The notes: generated from the letters alone by a model not told the origin. Positions 36,506 through 49,577 are shown, counted from the first letter of the stretch. The stretch is DNA of 64,000 bases from Branchiostoma floridae (GCF_000003815.2 NC_049997.1:8491725-8555724), one strand, 5' to 3'. Made by a program: numbers and translations.

Positions 36506-39500
36506 CTAGAAGATAATACAGAAGAAGCCAGTTAATTGCACAACGGATTAACGCACATTTCTGTTAACTGCACGGAATCCCAAAATCCCAAATCAGTGCG
36601 GTCCAGGTAGATAACTTCGCATTATCGCACCAGCCGGATAATTGCACGAAATTTACTGGCAAATAGCCATGCAATTAAGCGGCTTTTACTGTAATGGGTA
36701 AATTTTAGGATAATGTGGCAGATTTCTTTAAAAGTCAAACCAAAAGAACTGCGATTCACAAAGCAAAAATGCGCATCTCGCAAGAAATGAATAAATAATT
36801 TCCTGATACGTTGTTGTGGCCATGTGTCATAAAACAAGTAGCATCAAAGTAGAAAACATACATATAGAGCTCAGCTGGTAACGCTATTTTCACTTTAATA
36901 CGAGCGATCCCTGTTGTTGTTTATACGGGGTATTCGACTGCTGGTGCCAACCAGGACGTCAGTAGATTGGATTAAAATTGATATCTAAATTTGCACACCA
37001 AGTTACTGTTTAATGTGTAAATCAATATTTTGCCAAACACCTGCTTTTCGCCTACCACTACGTCACAGTGACATCATCGCGATCGCTCGTTTAGAACTAC
37101 ATCGTGATCTAATCAAATATGGGAAATTTACAGACACACTAAAGTTTGCATGTTAACAGTATGAACATGTAATGCTTGACCTCCATCAGCGGGCTATCGC
37201 TGGGTACACTTAGAAGGTAGATCAGTACGATTTGTAGGGCAGTCAGGGAAGGTGACGGCAATGCGTCATGTATGGTGGACTCCAACATGTCGTTCGGTCC
37301 ATCTGGCATCCACTGAGACAAAGTAGGCGGCCTGTATAATAATCGTCATAGTTTTAAAGCATATACATGGCAGTATACAAAAGTATAATTTTCTCTGTAC
37401 AGTATATGGAAAATCTTAAGCCTCATTACGCATGCTGATATAGCCTCAAAGCAATACTTGATGCTGAGTACTGCTATCGGAAAGAAGGTGTCTATCTGTT
37501 GTAATAGATGACATTTTTTATTGCATTTCACATGTAAGATATACAGTTCACATGAACAAAACAAAAGGACATGGACAAAAACATAAACCACGGATCCAGC
37601 GAGAAAGTAAAAGACAATGGAGGGTACAAATTATTAATATAGGAAATATAGCCTCAAAGCAATACTTGATGCTTAATACTGCTTGCGGAAAGAAGATGTC
37701 CACCTGTTGCAATAGATCACCTTCTTACCTGTTGGGTATGAAGGAGTAGTAGTCGTATTGGGGTAGGTTGATGGCGGAGTGCTGCGCACTCACTGTAAAG
37801 ATGATGTTGGTCAGGCAGTCGATGAGCAGCCTCTTGGTGGAAATCTCGCGAGGAAACCCGTGAAGCTGTCCGGGACCTTCAATCATCTGACAGAATCGCT
37901 GAAGAGCTGTAATTTGTGTATGCAGACTATATCAGAATATGATAAAAAGGCCAAACAGATTGGAGTAACATACTACTGTACTAGTATACACCAATAGTAC
38001 ATACGTGTAATCTTTAGTCATTGAAACAACATATTCGATGTTAACAATAACCTTGATCAGAAGCGACAGCCTGATCATTGACGTAAATCTTGTCCACTAC
38101 CCCATTCACATATGTTTTGTAGATGTTCCACAGTTTGAAGCCGTCATCACGGTAGAAATAGTCCTGTAATCCATCCGACCCTGACTCGTCAAAGCCACGT
38201 CGCTTCAGCTCTTCAGGAAAACTGAAAAATGTAGAAAAAACAAACATTGAAGTCTTAACGGCATCTGCAATACTTCGAAACCATAAAAAGTGGACAGAAT
38301 ACAATGCCTCCCTGTGCATTAGTGGTTTCTTCCGTTGACCATTTGACCTGCAAACTCCTGTCTGATAAACGAGTAGTTCTGCCACATCCGAACTATACTT
38401 TCCGTCACTCTGACAAGTTTGACCTTTTAAGCTATCTTGGCATTCACTTCCTACCACTCCACTGACAGTGGATCAAATCAAAAACAGATGATGGCAAACG
38501 GAGTCAATAAAAGAAATAGCATAGACATGCGGATATGGTGTTTTGGCAACACTATAACACATTGCTATACTCTTTTTAGTAGCACTCTATACATAACGTT
38601 ATGTACACAATATTACACTGAACTTTCCACCACTTTTGTCTCTTCCTGCCGTCATGTTTTTTTAAATCTTAATTTGCTGTTTTGAGCGATCTGTCATTCA
38701 AATCAGGACTAAGAGGCTATGAAAACAAACAGTCACCAAAATTAGAACCATGTAGAATTATTCCAACAAGAAACTTAATGAACAAAATGTAATATAGAAA
38801 AGTTATCAACACAACCCTTACGCCATATCCATGAGACTGTAGTTGGAATATTCATTGATGATCATCCTGAACGCTCCAGCCGTAGACGCAGCATAAAGAT
38901 GTTCAATGAGTGGAACGATACGAGATACAAGAGTGTGGCGGGCCAGGTAGTTGATGCCGATGGTGTCCTTGAAGTGGGACAGCAGCAGGCGGTGGATGGG
39001 GTGGTCTGGTGGCAGGTGTGTGTGCAGGGATACTGCGATCGGCTCCATGGTGAGATGGGTGAAGCCGAGATGAGTCAGGAACTCATGTACATTGCTGTCT
39101 GCCACCATCACGTGCATCTTGGCGAACATGTACTTGTTGGGATGAGTTTTGGCCGTTTCTGGCGAGTACACCTCGTTCGTGGCTAAATGACGACCAAAAA
39201 GAAATACTGGTCTTTGACACATTTCAAAACATGGTTCATTCATTACACAACGCAAAAGAAAACTTTATTTCTAGCACAACAGTATGAAAATTGTGATCTT
39301 AGCAAACTGTTCAAGCTCCCAATTCTTGTTAAACTAAAAACAAAAAGAATATCCTTACTTTTATCGCTAGTGAGTTGGATGCCAAGTATCTTCAGCCGAC
39401 CGTCTCTGCCTGGTAACTTTTCAGTGTACATTAGCACTATAGGCGCGTAGAAACATTTGCCTGGTGTTTTGGGTGCTGCGAGCATGGGTGCGTAGTCCAC

Positions 39501-42500
39501 GATGAAGAGCCTGTTCTCTTCCATGAGCTGCAATGTGGTCTTGCCTTGTGCCTTGAGATCTAGCATCTCGACTGGTATCCGAGACTTGTCCTTACACACT
39601 GTCAGCATTGTCGGGTTGGTTCCTGTAGTGGCAAACATATCAGCAAGGAGCACTTGTTAGTCCATTATAGACTGCGTACAAGTCTCTAAAATTATGAAAC
39701 CTGCATGCCAAGAAGCTAGTATGAAATGTACATTTATAATACATTGAAGATTTCATCATTGTAGTCATCAAGGGCATGCAACATATGGAGTTCTTTAACG
39801 TAAAAACATTGTCCCCAATGTTGTACTGTCAGTGTCCCACTAAGAAGTTGCTAAAGCTAGAAAAAATACGTTTGTACAAACAATTTTGATAAAAATTTAG
39901 ATGTGGCTACTTCTAGACTTATCACTTCTGCCATAGCAAGTTAATCATTTCATGTCTGTTAAGTATAAATTCCATATAGGAGCTTTACCCTGAAGGTATT
40001 GCCGACAAAACTCTTCGTCAGTCTGCCACTCTTTGATCAGCCTCTCGTTGACTGGCATGTAGCGACCGAGGTAGGCCTTCCAGAGATTCCACATCCCCTT
40101 ACTTTCCATCTGGCGAATAGTCAGCCCAGCCTTTGTTGAGACATAACAGTCCCGAGATAGCTCATATACGACATTTACAACTTTGTTTACAACCTCAGAG
40201 TTACTTGTTATGTTATATTTGTCTCAACAAACGTACAGTGTCTAACGTACTACAATCAGCCATGATAATGACGGAGCGCTTAGAAATAAAACTTTATTTT
40301 TTATTGCATAACAATAATTCTCAATTACTTCAGATAGGACAAAGCCTATTACATGTAATAGCCACTTAACCACATCAAACTTCTCGGCAGAAAACATTAT
40401 AGCTTTCGGTAAAGGCTAACTAAAGGATGCCGTCTTTACATCAGCAGTAGTCACATAACGCTTATAAATATAGATCTGTCATCCACTCCGTGGCAGAGGA
40501 TCTTACCTGGGATTGGAAAAAGTTCATTGTTTTTTCCATAATCAGACCAAACTTCTTGGGAAAAAACATCTCAGCTGTCGGTAAAGGCACACATTCGGCA
40601 GGAAGCTCCTCCATGGCAAGATCAGGATGGCTCTGAATCCGGGCTGGAGGTCTGAGCTCATACTTCTGTCCTGATACAATATTAGTAAAATGACGGCTTA
40701 CAAAATAAATATTGTCAGACTTGCCATTTCCTCAAGTTATTGAGCAATAAAAATGAAACATGGACAAATAGGAAAATAATGTATCTCATCAGGAGGCTTG
40801 CCAGACAATTGACTGCTTCTTTTTCCACCATGAAACCGTCGGCGAATAGATCAGGTATATGCTCACTTTATTTATAAACTTAACATCATCATTTGAAACT
40901 TATAGAAAGAAAGTAAAACAGTAGTATTTACAGTTATTAAACAATAGCGCATATTTCCAAACAACACAATTTACCAGATCCCATGAATCCAATAACGAGG
41001 TTGGCGAACTCTTCCTTAATGGCGCCCAGTTCTTCCTTGAAGACCGGGGTTAGGAACGGGATGGAGATCTGTTTGACGAGTTTGTCATCCTCTTCGACGG
41101 CCTCCTTTGGTTTGCCGTGCATCCTCAGGTACAGCCGGACGTTGAGTGTGCCTCCTCCCTGTACGTCTAGTGACAGTTTCTTCTCTTTGTCTGAGGGGAC
41201 TTCATCCAGGCTGACCATCGCTGTGCCCATGACGCCGTCTTGTCCTACCTTCTTCCGATCCCTAAAAGATTTTAACATTAGGTCACGAAAGAATTAAGTC
41301 ATAAAGATAACATTGAGATGAGCATGAAATTATTCACGATGATTTTATCATGCAAATATGTGAAACGTCTGTGTTCATTCAAATTTTACGGAAAATCAGT
41401 AAAATGTTGTCACATTGGAATGGGAATCTCTACAGGAGATGATAGATAAAAAGGAGATATTTCAAAATAGGAATGATTCATTAAGATTGACAAAGCATTG
41501 GGATTAAAAAAGCCCTAGCGGTTGAATACTTACATTATGGTGAAGACAATAACCCTGGTGCGGGAGGTTATTGGTACGATCAGACGTTCATCCCATGCAG
41601 GGGTTGGGGTGCGGCGGCAGATTTTGGTGGTCACAGGCCTGAAGTCGTTCACAGCAATCACCACATACGGGCTGGCATTAACTAGACATAAAACGAACAC
41701 AATGACTGATTGGTTTGCATAAAGATAACAACGTATTTCGATAACATAAAATGTAGTAGAAAGTGTCTGTATTAAAGTTTGAATGAATATTTTCGTTTGA
41801 CGAGTCATGTAGGAGAGCAGATATCATTAATGTCTATATATTTTCGGGGTCACTGAATTGTTAAAATTTCCCTACATTTCAAACCATTGAAAAGTAAAAT
41901 GGACAGTGAACTACGTACATGTACCCCCATTGACTTATTTAATTATCCAACCCTGGTGTCAATGCCGTCCAAATAACCTGCACCCCCTATCTTGTATTTA
42001 GCATATATACGCGAACAACGCGCACAAAATATACGTACCTAATCATCTACTGAATATCAAAATGGTACATTGATATAAATTGCGCTACAACATTTGACTG
42101 TTTTAGTTTTTAGTAGTGAAAATCACTCACACAAGCTGTTGTTCCTCCGAGCCAGATCTGACGCACTCACAACAACGACCTCTAGCGTCCCGACCTCGGA
42201 GGGGAACAGCTGCTGGAGCCCGTTGATGCACGACATGTACACTTCCTTCTGGCTCTTCTGGACAGCGGACAGGCCTAGAGACGTGCTGAGGTCGAAGGTG
42301 CACTCGAACTTGACTTCAGTGTCCTTCTCCCCAACTGCGAAAAAATGTCGAATGTGACATCTAGCTGGTTACTCCAAATTTTCTTCAAGCAATGACTGTT
42401 TCTAAAGGTAAGGTACATACCTCAAAATTTTCGACGGCTGACAGTCCATTTTGGTCACGGAGAATGACCTAGTCTCGATCTCGCGAGAGAACACGAGAAC

Positions 42501-43548
42501 TAGGTCAGGCTTGCGTGGATCATATGCCCCCCCCCCCCCACACACACACACCACACACAAACCTCCTTCTTCGTGAGCAAGATGGACTGTCAGTCGTCGA
42601 AAATTTTGAGCTATGTGCCTAACCTTTAAAAAAAGTCATTGCTTGAATAAGATTTGGAGTAAAAGTATGCAGATGTGACTGATGAACCTCTTCAACAACG
42701 ACATTAAACGGAATTAATAATATATCTTTAGAATTAATTTGTTTAGGAAATAGAAATGTAATATGCAAATTTTGAAAGTGTCTAGCTGCTCCTTACCTGA
42801 TGTCATGGTAACAGCTGTGTAAGTATTGCTGAGGGAAACCGGCGGTTGGGGCTCCATCGATAAGAGACTGTAAATCTGTGTGGCATTATGGTGTGAAAAG
42901 GTGACGTCATATGTCCTGCTTTGATTGATATCATCAACATGTTGATATACGTATTCAGTAGCAGTTGCTAGAAGCCATGTAGATTGCAGAATTAATGTGA
43001 AACCATCTAAAAGTGCACGTTTGTAAGCAATGTAATGCTTACCTAATCACAATATATTTCATATAAACTGCAGTAACTGATTCACCTCAATGTGATTCTT
43101 ATCGTCCCTCCATTCTAACCTCTCCCTGACTTTTCTCTTGGGCGTTACAATGAGCCGGATGCAGCCCTGTACGTCACTTCCGGGGGCCTCGATCTCGATG
43201 TTGTCGAAGATTTTCCAGAACTTCAAGCATTCCTGCAGACAGAAACAACAGAAAGTGTATTGATAACCACAGCAGGGTTTTTTTTTCTTTCTTTTGATGT
43301 TGTTTTTCACAAACTATGTACTAACAGTGACACAGACTACTTACAGAAAACCGTAGATGAAACAGCAATTTAATCTACATTTTATTTCATCTTACCTTTC
43401 CAAAGGGCCGAAATGCCTTCCACACGTCTTGAACTGGTCCCATTACTTTTCCATTGGCGGTTGTGGAGTACTTGCCTTTGTTGAACACAGGGCGTACAAC
43501 TCTTTCCATTCTGCAAGCCTGCGTATTGATAAAGGCTGGTGAAAAGAC
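36338..43548 (-). CDS. Gene C: diverged paralogue lacking exons 1-7 (SRPBCC3-C2-LOX), 871 codons
   Basis: Exons in transcript order: 43548-43396, 43232-43086, 42875-42797, 42334-42131, 41681-41534, 41261-40975, 40670-40507, 40130-39989, 39622-39359, 39182-38822, 38221-38052, 37906-37729, 37331-37181, 36505-36338. These equal exons 8-21 of gene B with identical phases, sum to 2616 nt and contain no stop. No exon resembling exons 1-7 is visible between 43549 and gene D. The start is unresolved: an in-frame ATG lies just upstream of the acceptor (43569) and another inside the exon (about 43510). LOX His pairs are kept (HEFLTH; QHSAIN) and Ala remains at the stereocontrol site, but the C-terminus reads SINA, so the iron-ligand Ile is Ala. 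C2 calcium ligands are mostly lost (NASPY; DRKKVGQDG). An open frame despite strong divergence argues for selection rather than decay. It could be a lipid-binding or altered-activity homologue. Confidence 0.85.
36538..36700. mobile_element. TIR-element fragment in the last intron of gene C
   Basis: Shares GCATTATCGCAC, GCCGGATAATTGCACG-like, GCTGGCAAAT or ACTGGCAAAT and CAATTAAGCGGCTT with 46705-46805. The reverse complement starts CAGTAAAAGCCGCTTAATTG, like ends of pogo/Tigger-type elements. Confidence 0.5.
42371..42660. mobile_element. Foldback element in intron 10 of gene C
   Basis: Begins ACTCCAAATTTTCTTCAAGC and ends with the complement GCTTGAATAAGATTTGGAGT. Arms of about 80 bp include AAAATTTTCGACG and GGACTGTCAG pairs. 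The loop holds a 15-C run and a CA repeat. Confidence 0.75.
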
Positions 43549-43969
43549 CTGGAGGGATAACAAATTCAAAAACAGAAAATATGTTTCCAGGATTTCATTA
43601 AACTGTTTTATGTAATGTAATTACATGTTCAATGTAATTTTTACATATCTCGGGCTATATGCCTACGGCCCATATTTTTTTTTTCAAATAACAACAACTG
43701 TATGTCTGTTATAAGTAAACCTGGTGTAAGTCATAGATTTGCGAATAGATAGTGAAGTGAACAGCAATCTTGTGGTACTAAGCAATAACAAAATGGTATG
43801 AACATGAAAAACTTCTAACAAGCTACCACCTGACAATTTCTCACCTAATCGTCAACACACGTCTTTCCTATTCCCTCCCGGTTACACTGCCAAACTTAGC
43901 CTTTGGATGAAGCACGTATAGTGTAACGTGACGACAATATTATTAGTATCACCTAGATCCCGGCACGAA

Positions 43970-44177
43970 TACTGTAAATGCATTTAAGTCCTCGGGGATT
44001 TAGTTTCGCGGTAGCGGAAAAGGAATTTTCGCGGTGGATTTAATTTCGCTGTAGCACCAGGCACTGTTACACTGCCATGGAAAAATGTTCGCGGTCACCG
44101 TTTTAAATTCGCGGTAAAGTGGCCACCGCGAAAACCGCGAACATTAAACCACCGCGAAAGTTTCTGCCTTTACAGTA
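43970..44177. mobile_element. TIR element with TA ends, TTCGCGGT family
   Basis: Starts TACTGTAAATGCATTTAAG and ends CTGCCTTTACAGTA; the interior is dominated by inverted TTCGCGGT words. TA-type ends suggest a Tc1/mariner-like MITE. A fragment of the same family is at 12099-12149. Confidence 0.75.
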
Positions 44178-44945
44178 ACAATCAAAACCTTTGAGATTCA
44201 GTCACAATGAGCACTGGTGACTCATGAGCAACAGAGGAAGACTCAAATTGGTCTTTTGGAGCTTTTTCAGATTAAATAAAGGCACACACAACAATAGATG
44301 TCATGGCTACATATCTGTTACTTCTACTGACATTTGTTGCTTACGAGACAAATGTCATCCTCCTAACGCCCGGTCCCCAACGGCATTAGCCTATTGGGGC
44401 CCTGCTATCTCATGCCCTATCAGTGGTTATTATGACTGTCACCACAAACAAGCTGTCAACCAATCAGAGAATAGGCCTTTCTTGGGCTTGTTGTTGTCGC
44501 AAGCTGTCTCGCAAAGGCCGCTGGGAAGCTACCAGCCAATCATGTTACGTCTCACATAGCACCATCCTCCTACACCCGATCCCCAACGGCTAATTGCCCA
44601 TATAAGGGTAAGCTCATTAATATTTATAAGTAGGGCGGTCCCTAACTGGTCTGAGTACACAAGGTAGCAGAGGTAACACAAGGAGTATTGACACGACTGT
44701 GGTTCCTCTGCGTAGGAGAATGGACAAATGTGTATTTCACGATGAATACCATAGGATATACATGTAGATTACTAACTAAAGGTATTCGTTGCAAATATAC
44801 AATATAGTGAGCCTCAATGAATAGTATCCAAGCTACTATCACTACTGTCATTGTTCTTGATTATATGATCTACATATTTACGTTTTATAATGTCCTTGTC
44901 TGTAAAAACGTCATGTTCTTTACATATTATTTTCATTTATTTCAT
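44178..44945. other. Intergenic upstream of gene C, nothing firm
   Basis: The word GGTCCCCAACGGC / GATCCCCAACGGCTAAT occurs twice (about 44372 and 44577), a sign of a repeat. No exon resembling exons 1-7 of the family is visible. Confidence 0.35.
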
Positions 44946-45893
44946 TAACCCTCACCCGACCGTTACATTTTTACGACGAATCTGACCGTATGGGGTCATT
45001 TTTGACCCCATTTTGTTTTGCTCATAGTCATATTTCTGCTGGCTTATTTTGTCATTTCTATGTATTTACTGTTTCACTAATGTATGAAAAGTATTTTGAC
45101 AAGTTTTGGTGTCAATTGTTATTACTCATTATCATAATTTATGCAGAAAATGAGGAGAAACCACATTTGCTCTGAAAATCTACTATACTCAACTTACTTA
45201 AACAATGTTTTGTCTTATCAATTTCTAAACAATAATTGTGATGATACAATAATACTGATAGCATAATAATGTTATTTAACAAGAAAAAATACAATATTTG
45301 TGAAAAGTAACGAATTTATTACTTAATTATGCACGATATTCCGCCATCTAAACACATACATACAATAACTCTTGTCTATTTTCCCGCAAAGATCTTTCTT
45401 GTAGGTTCCTTCTGCACATTCTGTCCATATATTGTTTTTTAATTGATTTGAAACATTTTCACTTTCATTAGCATAGGCAATTAGTGCGTATTATCATAAT
45501 TTATGCAGAATGTCGAAAAACTGTGTTTTACACTAAAATACTACATTTCTTTCAAAATATTCGGTGTTTACTCATCTAAACAACTATAACTTGTTGCTGT
45601 AATAGCAATGATGAGGAATTCTTGTTATTTTATTGAAATGTCTTGATATTCATTTTATTAATGATTCATAATTGGCTGGGGTCATTTTTGACCCCACCGA
45701 ACAAGACACAAACTTTCAAGTATAGCTTATACAATAATGGGCAAAACTCGGTGAAAAATTGGTAGATGTTGTAAGACATGTATACAAACAAATTCATGGA
45801 ATGAATTTTTTCTCTGATGAAAAATGTTGCTATGGCAGATTAAAATATACGCCTGGGGTCAAAAATGACCTCATACGGTCGGATGAGGGTTAA
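44943..45893. mobile_element. Nonautonomous piggyBac-like element, about 950 bp
   Basis: Begins TTAACCCTCACCCGACCGT and ends ACGGTCGGATGAGGGTTAA. Both ends have TTAA followed by CCC, as in piggyBac. An inner inverted pair GGGGTCATTTTTGACCCCA recurs. No intact transposase is seen. Confidence 0.8.
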
Positions 45894-46699
45894 CCGGTAT
45901 CAACAATGTCAACATTACCATTCTGCATGTGTAGGGAGTTTTGAGTTTTGAAATCGGATTTTCATAACTGCAACATTGCCACCAACATCAAATCTCACTC
46001 AACCCTCCGGAAATAAAAATACAGTTACATCCAAAAAACAGACCTTGAAAAGTGCAACAACACATGCATCACCTGCCGGTCACTAAATGGAAGGTACGAA
46101 AATCCTTGCAAAGCTAGCACTAATGACTATACTCCCTGGCATGTTGGACTCACGTACTTGCTGAACAGCCAGGGACACTCCTTCAAACTTCAATCCACAG
46201 ATATCCTAGACGGCGAACCCCGATGGTTTGAAGGGGGAGTTAGAGAGGCTATATATAAAAAAAATGTACTAATACAATCCCATTCTTAACAAGAAAAGGG
46301 GTGTACGTATAGGATTTTCTGCACGTGGAATATAGCGGTCCAACAGCCGCGACAAAACGTTAGTTCCAACAACAGGAGCTAATTTGAATAAACTTCATCG
46401 TGATTTTGTTTCCTATTAGAATCCGAAATCGTTTTGAGTTCCTTTGCATTCATAGTGTATAGAATCAGTTTCTTCCAGATATCTTCAGTGCTATTGACTA
46501 AAGATTTGCTTGATTAACTGCTATTGACGTATCTTATTACTTGGATGTCTAACCTTCATCGACAAGTGATTATGTTTCAGACAAAATATTAAACTAATAT
46601 TTCATGCAACAAGTCCACATTGATAATGTAAGTCATTATCTGTTTAAAATATCTTAAGTAGTATGCAGATACAAACATAGGCAGAACTAGAAACCAGAT
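45894..46699. other. Intergenic, nothing recognised
   Basis: Only short ORFs. The stretch around 46110-46400 resembles a decayed LINE (broken frames), but I cannot name it. Confidence 0.3.
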
Positions 46700-46805
46700 G
46701 TGGTGATGCGGTCCAAATGACCAACTCCGCATTATCGCACACGCCGGATTATTGCACGGAATTCGCTGGCAAATTGGGTGTGCAATTAAGCGGCTTCCGC
46801 TGTAT
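46700..46805. mobile_element. Second copy of the pogo/Tigger-like TIR fragment
   Basis: GCATTATCGCACACGCCGGA and CAATTAAGCGGCTTCCGCTG match the fragment at 36600-36700. Confidence 0.5.
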
Positions 46806-47199
46806 TAATAAATGGTGCCGGAACTTAGTGCTTACAGAATTTTTTTATAGCAGCAAGTAAGGACATGCACAGTCTCCGTTACTATCTGAATAATAAAAGC
46901 TTAGCAACCTTTTTCTGGACGGTCCAAAACTGCTTGATATATAAGTATATAAGTAAATAAACTTATAAATACCTTTTATTTAAGTAGGTCAGTATAGACA
47001 ACGTAACTGTGTAGCCACTGTAAGTAAACCCACTCACAAGGCACACGGGAGCTGAATGCCCAGCAACGAAGGAGATGTCGATTTTATACTGCGTTTTCAA
47101 GAGACAAGCGTAGATACATAAATAATGTAGAGGTGAAAAGGTCATATACTTTAGACGATGTTGTCTGGTCGAAAGTGCGAGTTGTGACCCTGGGGAAAA

Positions 47200-47500
47200 T
47201 AGAAGATTGTAAGCTCTGTTACCAGGGAACTTAGTGACTAGGCTAAGATACCCCTGAAGGATGACAATAAAGTACTAGAGTCAGGAGACAGAGAACTTAA
47301 TGACTAGGAACGTACTTGTTTTTCTCTCAGTGTATAGTTTGCAATGTACATATTATCTTTGTATGTATGTAATGTTGTGCGTTTATTAATGTATGTTATG
47401 TAGACCACTGCAAGAATAGCTGGCAACATAATGTTGTAATAGCTAAAAGTGGATCTGAATAAAGTCAAAGTCAAAGGCTAAGATATCCCTGAAGGATAAC
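47200..47500. repeat. Short local duplication
   Basis: GGCTAAGATACCCCTGAAGG with ATGACAATAAAGTACTAGAG at 47238 recurs as GGCTAAGATATCCCTGAAGG with ATAACAATAAAGTGGTAGAG at about 47477, both followed by TCAGGAGA. The segment between carries a (TGTATG)-rich tail. Confidence 0.55.
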
Positions 47501-47535
47501 AATAAAGTGGTAGAGTCAGGAGAAACACTGTTGCT

Positions 47536-47831
47536 TATTTACCTTCACACGTGCGTATGTATTCAAGTGCGTATGAGATCCGTGTGGAATCCTTAGCCTC
47601 TACCAGTCTTCACAGGTCGCTGGAAAAATAGTAGAAATTGGACAAATATAGACAGATAACTTGCCTTGTCAGCTTTCCAACCAGCTAAGTCCTCTGGCAG
47701 ATATATCTGGCAAGTATATTTCATCCAGTTTGTATTATTTTCCCAACGGCTTGTGGATCCTGGTAGAGGGTAAGACTTCCATACGTTTCTCATACGGAAT
47801 TGAAAACATACGCTCGTGTAGACCCACCTTA
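47536..47831. mobile_element. TIR element, family 'CACACGTGCG', copy 2 of 3
   Basis: Left end CACACGTGCGTATGTATTCA, internal TAGCCTCTACCAG and TAGTAGAAATTGGACAAATA, right arm TGGTAGAGG and end GTAGACCCACC. Same hairpin design as 16334-16646 and 57751-58063. Confidence 0.75.
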
Positions 47832-48270
47832 TGAAATACGAAAGCAAGGATTTTGCACGTGTAGTGCAACGGGACGTATCTTTAGCACAACAAATAACGA
47901 AAAATCACAGGATTTAGGACAGAATGAATGGTCGATTAATGCATCAGATAAAGGTTTCAACTGGCTAGATTAAAGTTTTATAATGATTAAGTCAGGACAC
48001 AAATAAAGGTGCCTTTGTCTGCATAATTTTTGTTGCTATTGACAGTTGTTGCCTACGGAACTAAGTAACAGGTATTATAGTTCACCAAGGATGCAGTATA
48101 ATGTTTCCGTAACGGCATGAGTTGCTGTACGATAGGGAGACTAAAGTTAGCACCCAAGTCACGGTCACTGGATGTAGGAATAGCCCAGTCACGTCCCATT
48201 TGTTCTTTGCGTTCGCTGTAAAAGCATTTCATGAATATTTATTTCAATGTTTTTGTTTCACGCTGACAGG

Positions 48271-48540
48271 CCCGGTACAATGGCCAAGTGTGTAGAGTGT
48301 TCGCCCTGCATTCGGTAGGTCGTGAGTTCGATCCCCGGCAGAGTCATACCAAAGACTTTAAAAAATGGTACATGCTGCTTTCTCTGCTGAGCACTCAGCA
48401 CTCGGGAAAGAGTATGGAAGTTGAACACACACCACTACCAGTGGACTAGCCCCCCGCTTTAGTGATTGCGTTGTGTGTCCCAGGGCTAAGGAAACAGATG
48501 GGCGCCGCCCTATGCGCCATCAGGCGCGGGAAGGGTTTAG
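48271..48540 (+). mobile_element. tRNA-derived SINE, copy 2
   Basis: Head CCCGGTACAATGGCCAAGTG with B-box GAGTTCGATCCCCGG and a body matching 24435-24714 (GCTTTCTCTGCTGAG, GAGTATGGAAGTTGAAC, GGGCGCCGCC, CATCAGGCGCGGGAA). Confidence 0.8.
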
Positions 48541-48649
48541 ATAGGCCCAATGTCCAAGCAGATCCTACGATGGTACAAGACAGTATCAAGAGCTGGCAAA
48601 GTGTAGTCGGCGTACCTCACAAGGACTGCACCTAGTTCTACTTAGGCAT

Positions 48650-49240
48650 CTGCCTTGTTAACAATTATTTTCTAAATTTAGCTATGCCTGGCGTTATACA
48701 GTCCAAGGTGCTTTGTAAACCTACAACGATGAAAAATGTAACACGTTTTGACCTATTCACTAAATGAAGCTCAGTTAAAGAATTGAGGCAGAGCTTACTC
48801 ATTCAAATTAATTTATTTACCCCATAATCAGTTTTTTTTACATTTTCTCTAAGGTGCATATCATTTCATTGCAGTATGGAACAGTACATTTTTTTACGTT
48901 TTAAACGGAAGGACTATCTACACATACTATAATTGCTTAATGTCTTTATTTTTGACTTTAAGAATGAGGCTAGAAACTTCAGTCCAATAGTTATCATAAC
49001 ATTTCAAGTGCAGCGTATACATATAGATAATATTGTAACATTAATTTGTATATAAATATCTATTTAGTGATAATAGGTGGATGGATAATTGTACAAAGTT
49101 TTGACGGTAGCAAGCCACTCTACATCAGAACCGCAATGCATGATAAATCTCAATTGATATAATTCAATCAGCTAATTTCTGTATCAGGTCTCTGGAAAAT
49201 CCTAGTCCTAACATTACTGGCTCTAGATGTGGATACTTTC
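48650..49240. other. Intergenic / distal 3' region of gene D
   Basis: AT-rich with no ORF. A minus-strand AATAAA lies near 48815 and could serve as a distal poly(A) signal for gene D. Confidence 0.3.
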
Positions 49241-49577
49241 AATCTTTGTGTCGGGCACACTCTAAACGCCATAGACGTGTGGCACCATTCGAAATAATGC
49301 ACTTTGATTAACGCTGTTCTTTCCGATCATTTTTCTTTAAACGTAATCTCACGTTGTAACAGCGAATCTCAAAAATCGGAATAAGGCCCATCACAGAATT
49401 TGTGTAATTGATAACTATTTTCAGATATATTTCTCACGTCATCATGCTATCATTTGGTTAGGTGCCGTAGGATTTTGCTACCATGAACAACATTTCAGGT
49501 TTCTGTACTTTAGATGTCGATGCTCATGACAATATCTTAGCGGTTGTGCGAGATGGTAGTCAGCCGGCAGAATCACT
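49241..49577 (-). repeat. Gene D 3'UTR with a relic stop-region copy
   Basis: The minus strand carries ATGAGCATCGACATCTAAAG again at about 49532-49510, a second copy of the codons around the family stop, plus the conserved 3'UTR words GCATTATTTCGAATG and CTAACCAAATGATAGC-like. It indicates 3'UTR unit duplication here as well. Confidence 0.65.

Noticed and set aside
43549..49480. Hidden exons 1-7 for gene C
   Set aside because: Read both strands for the module 1 and 2 signatures (EVFLTHTEDM, HRFEL, TWIRE, DCSFIP); none found, only transposable elements.
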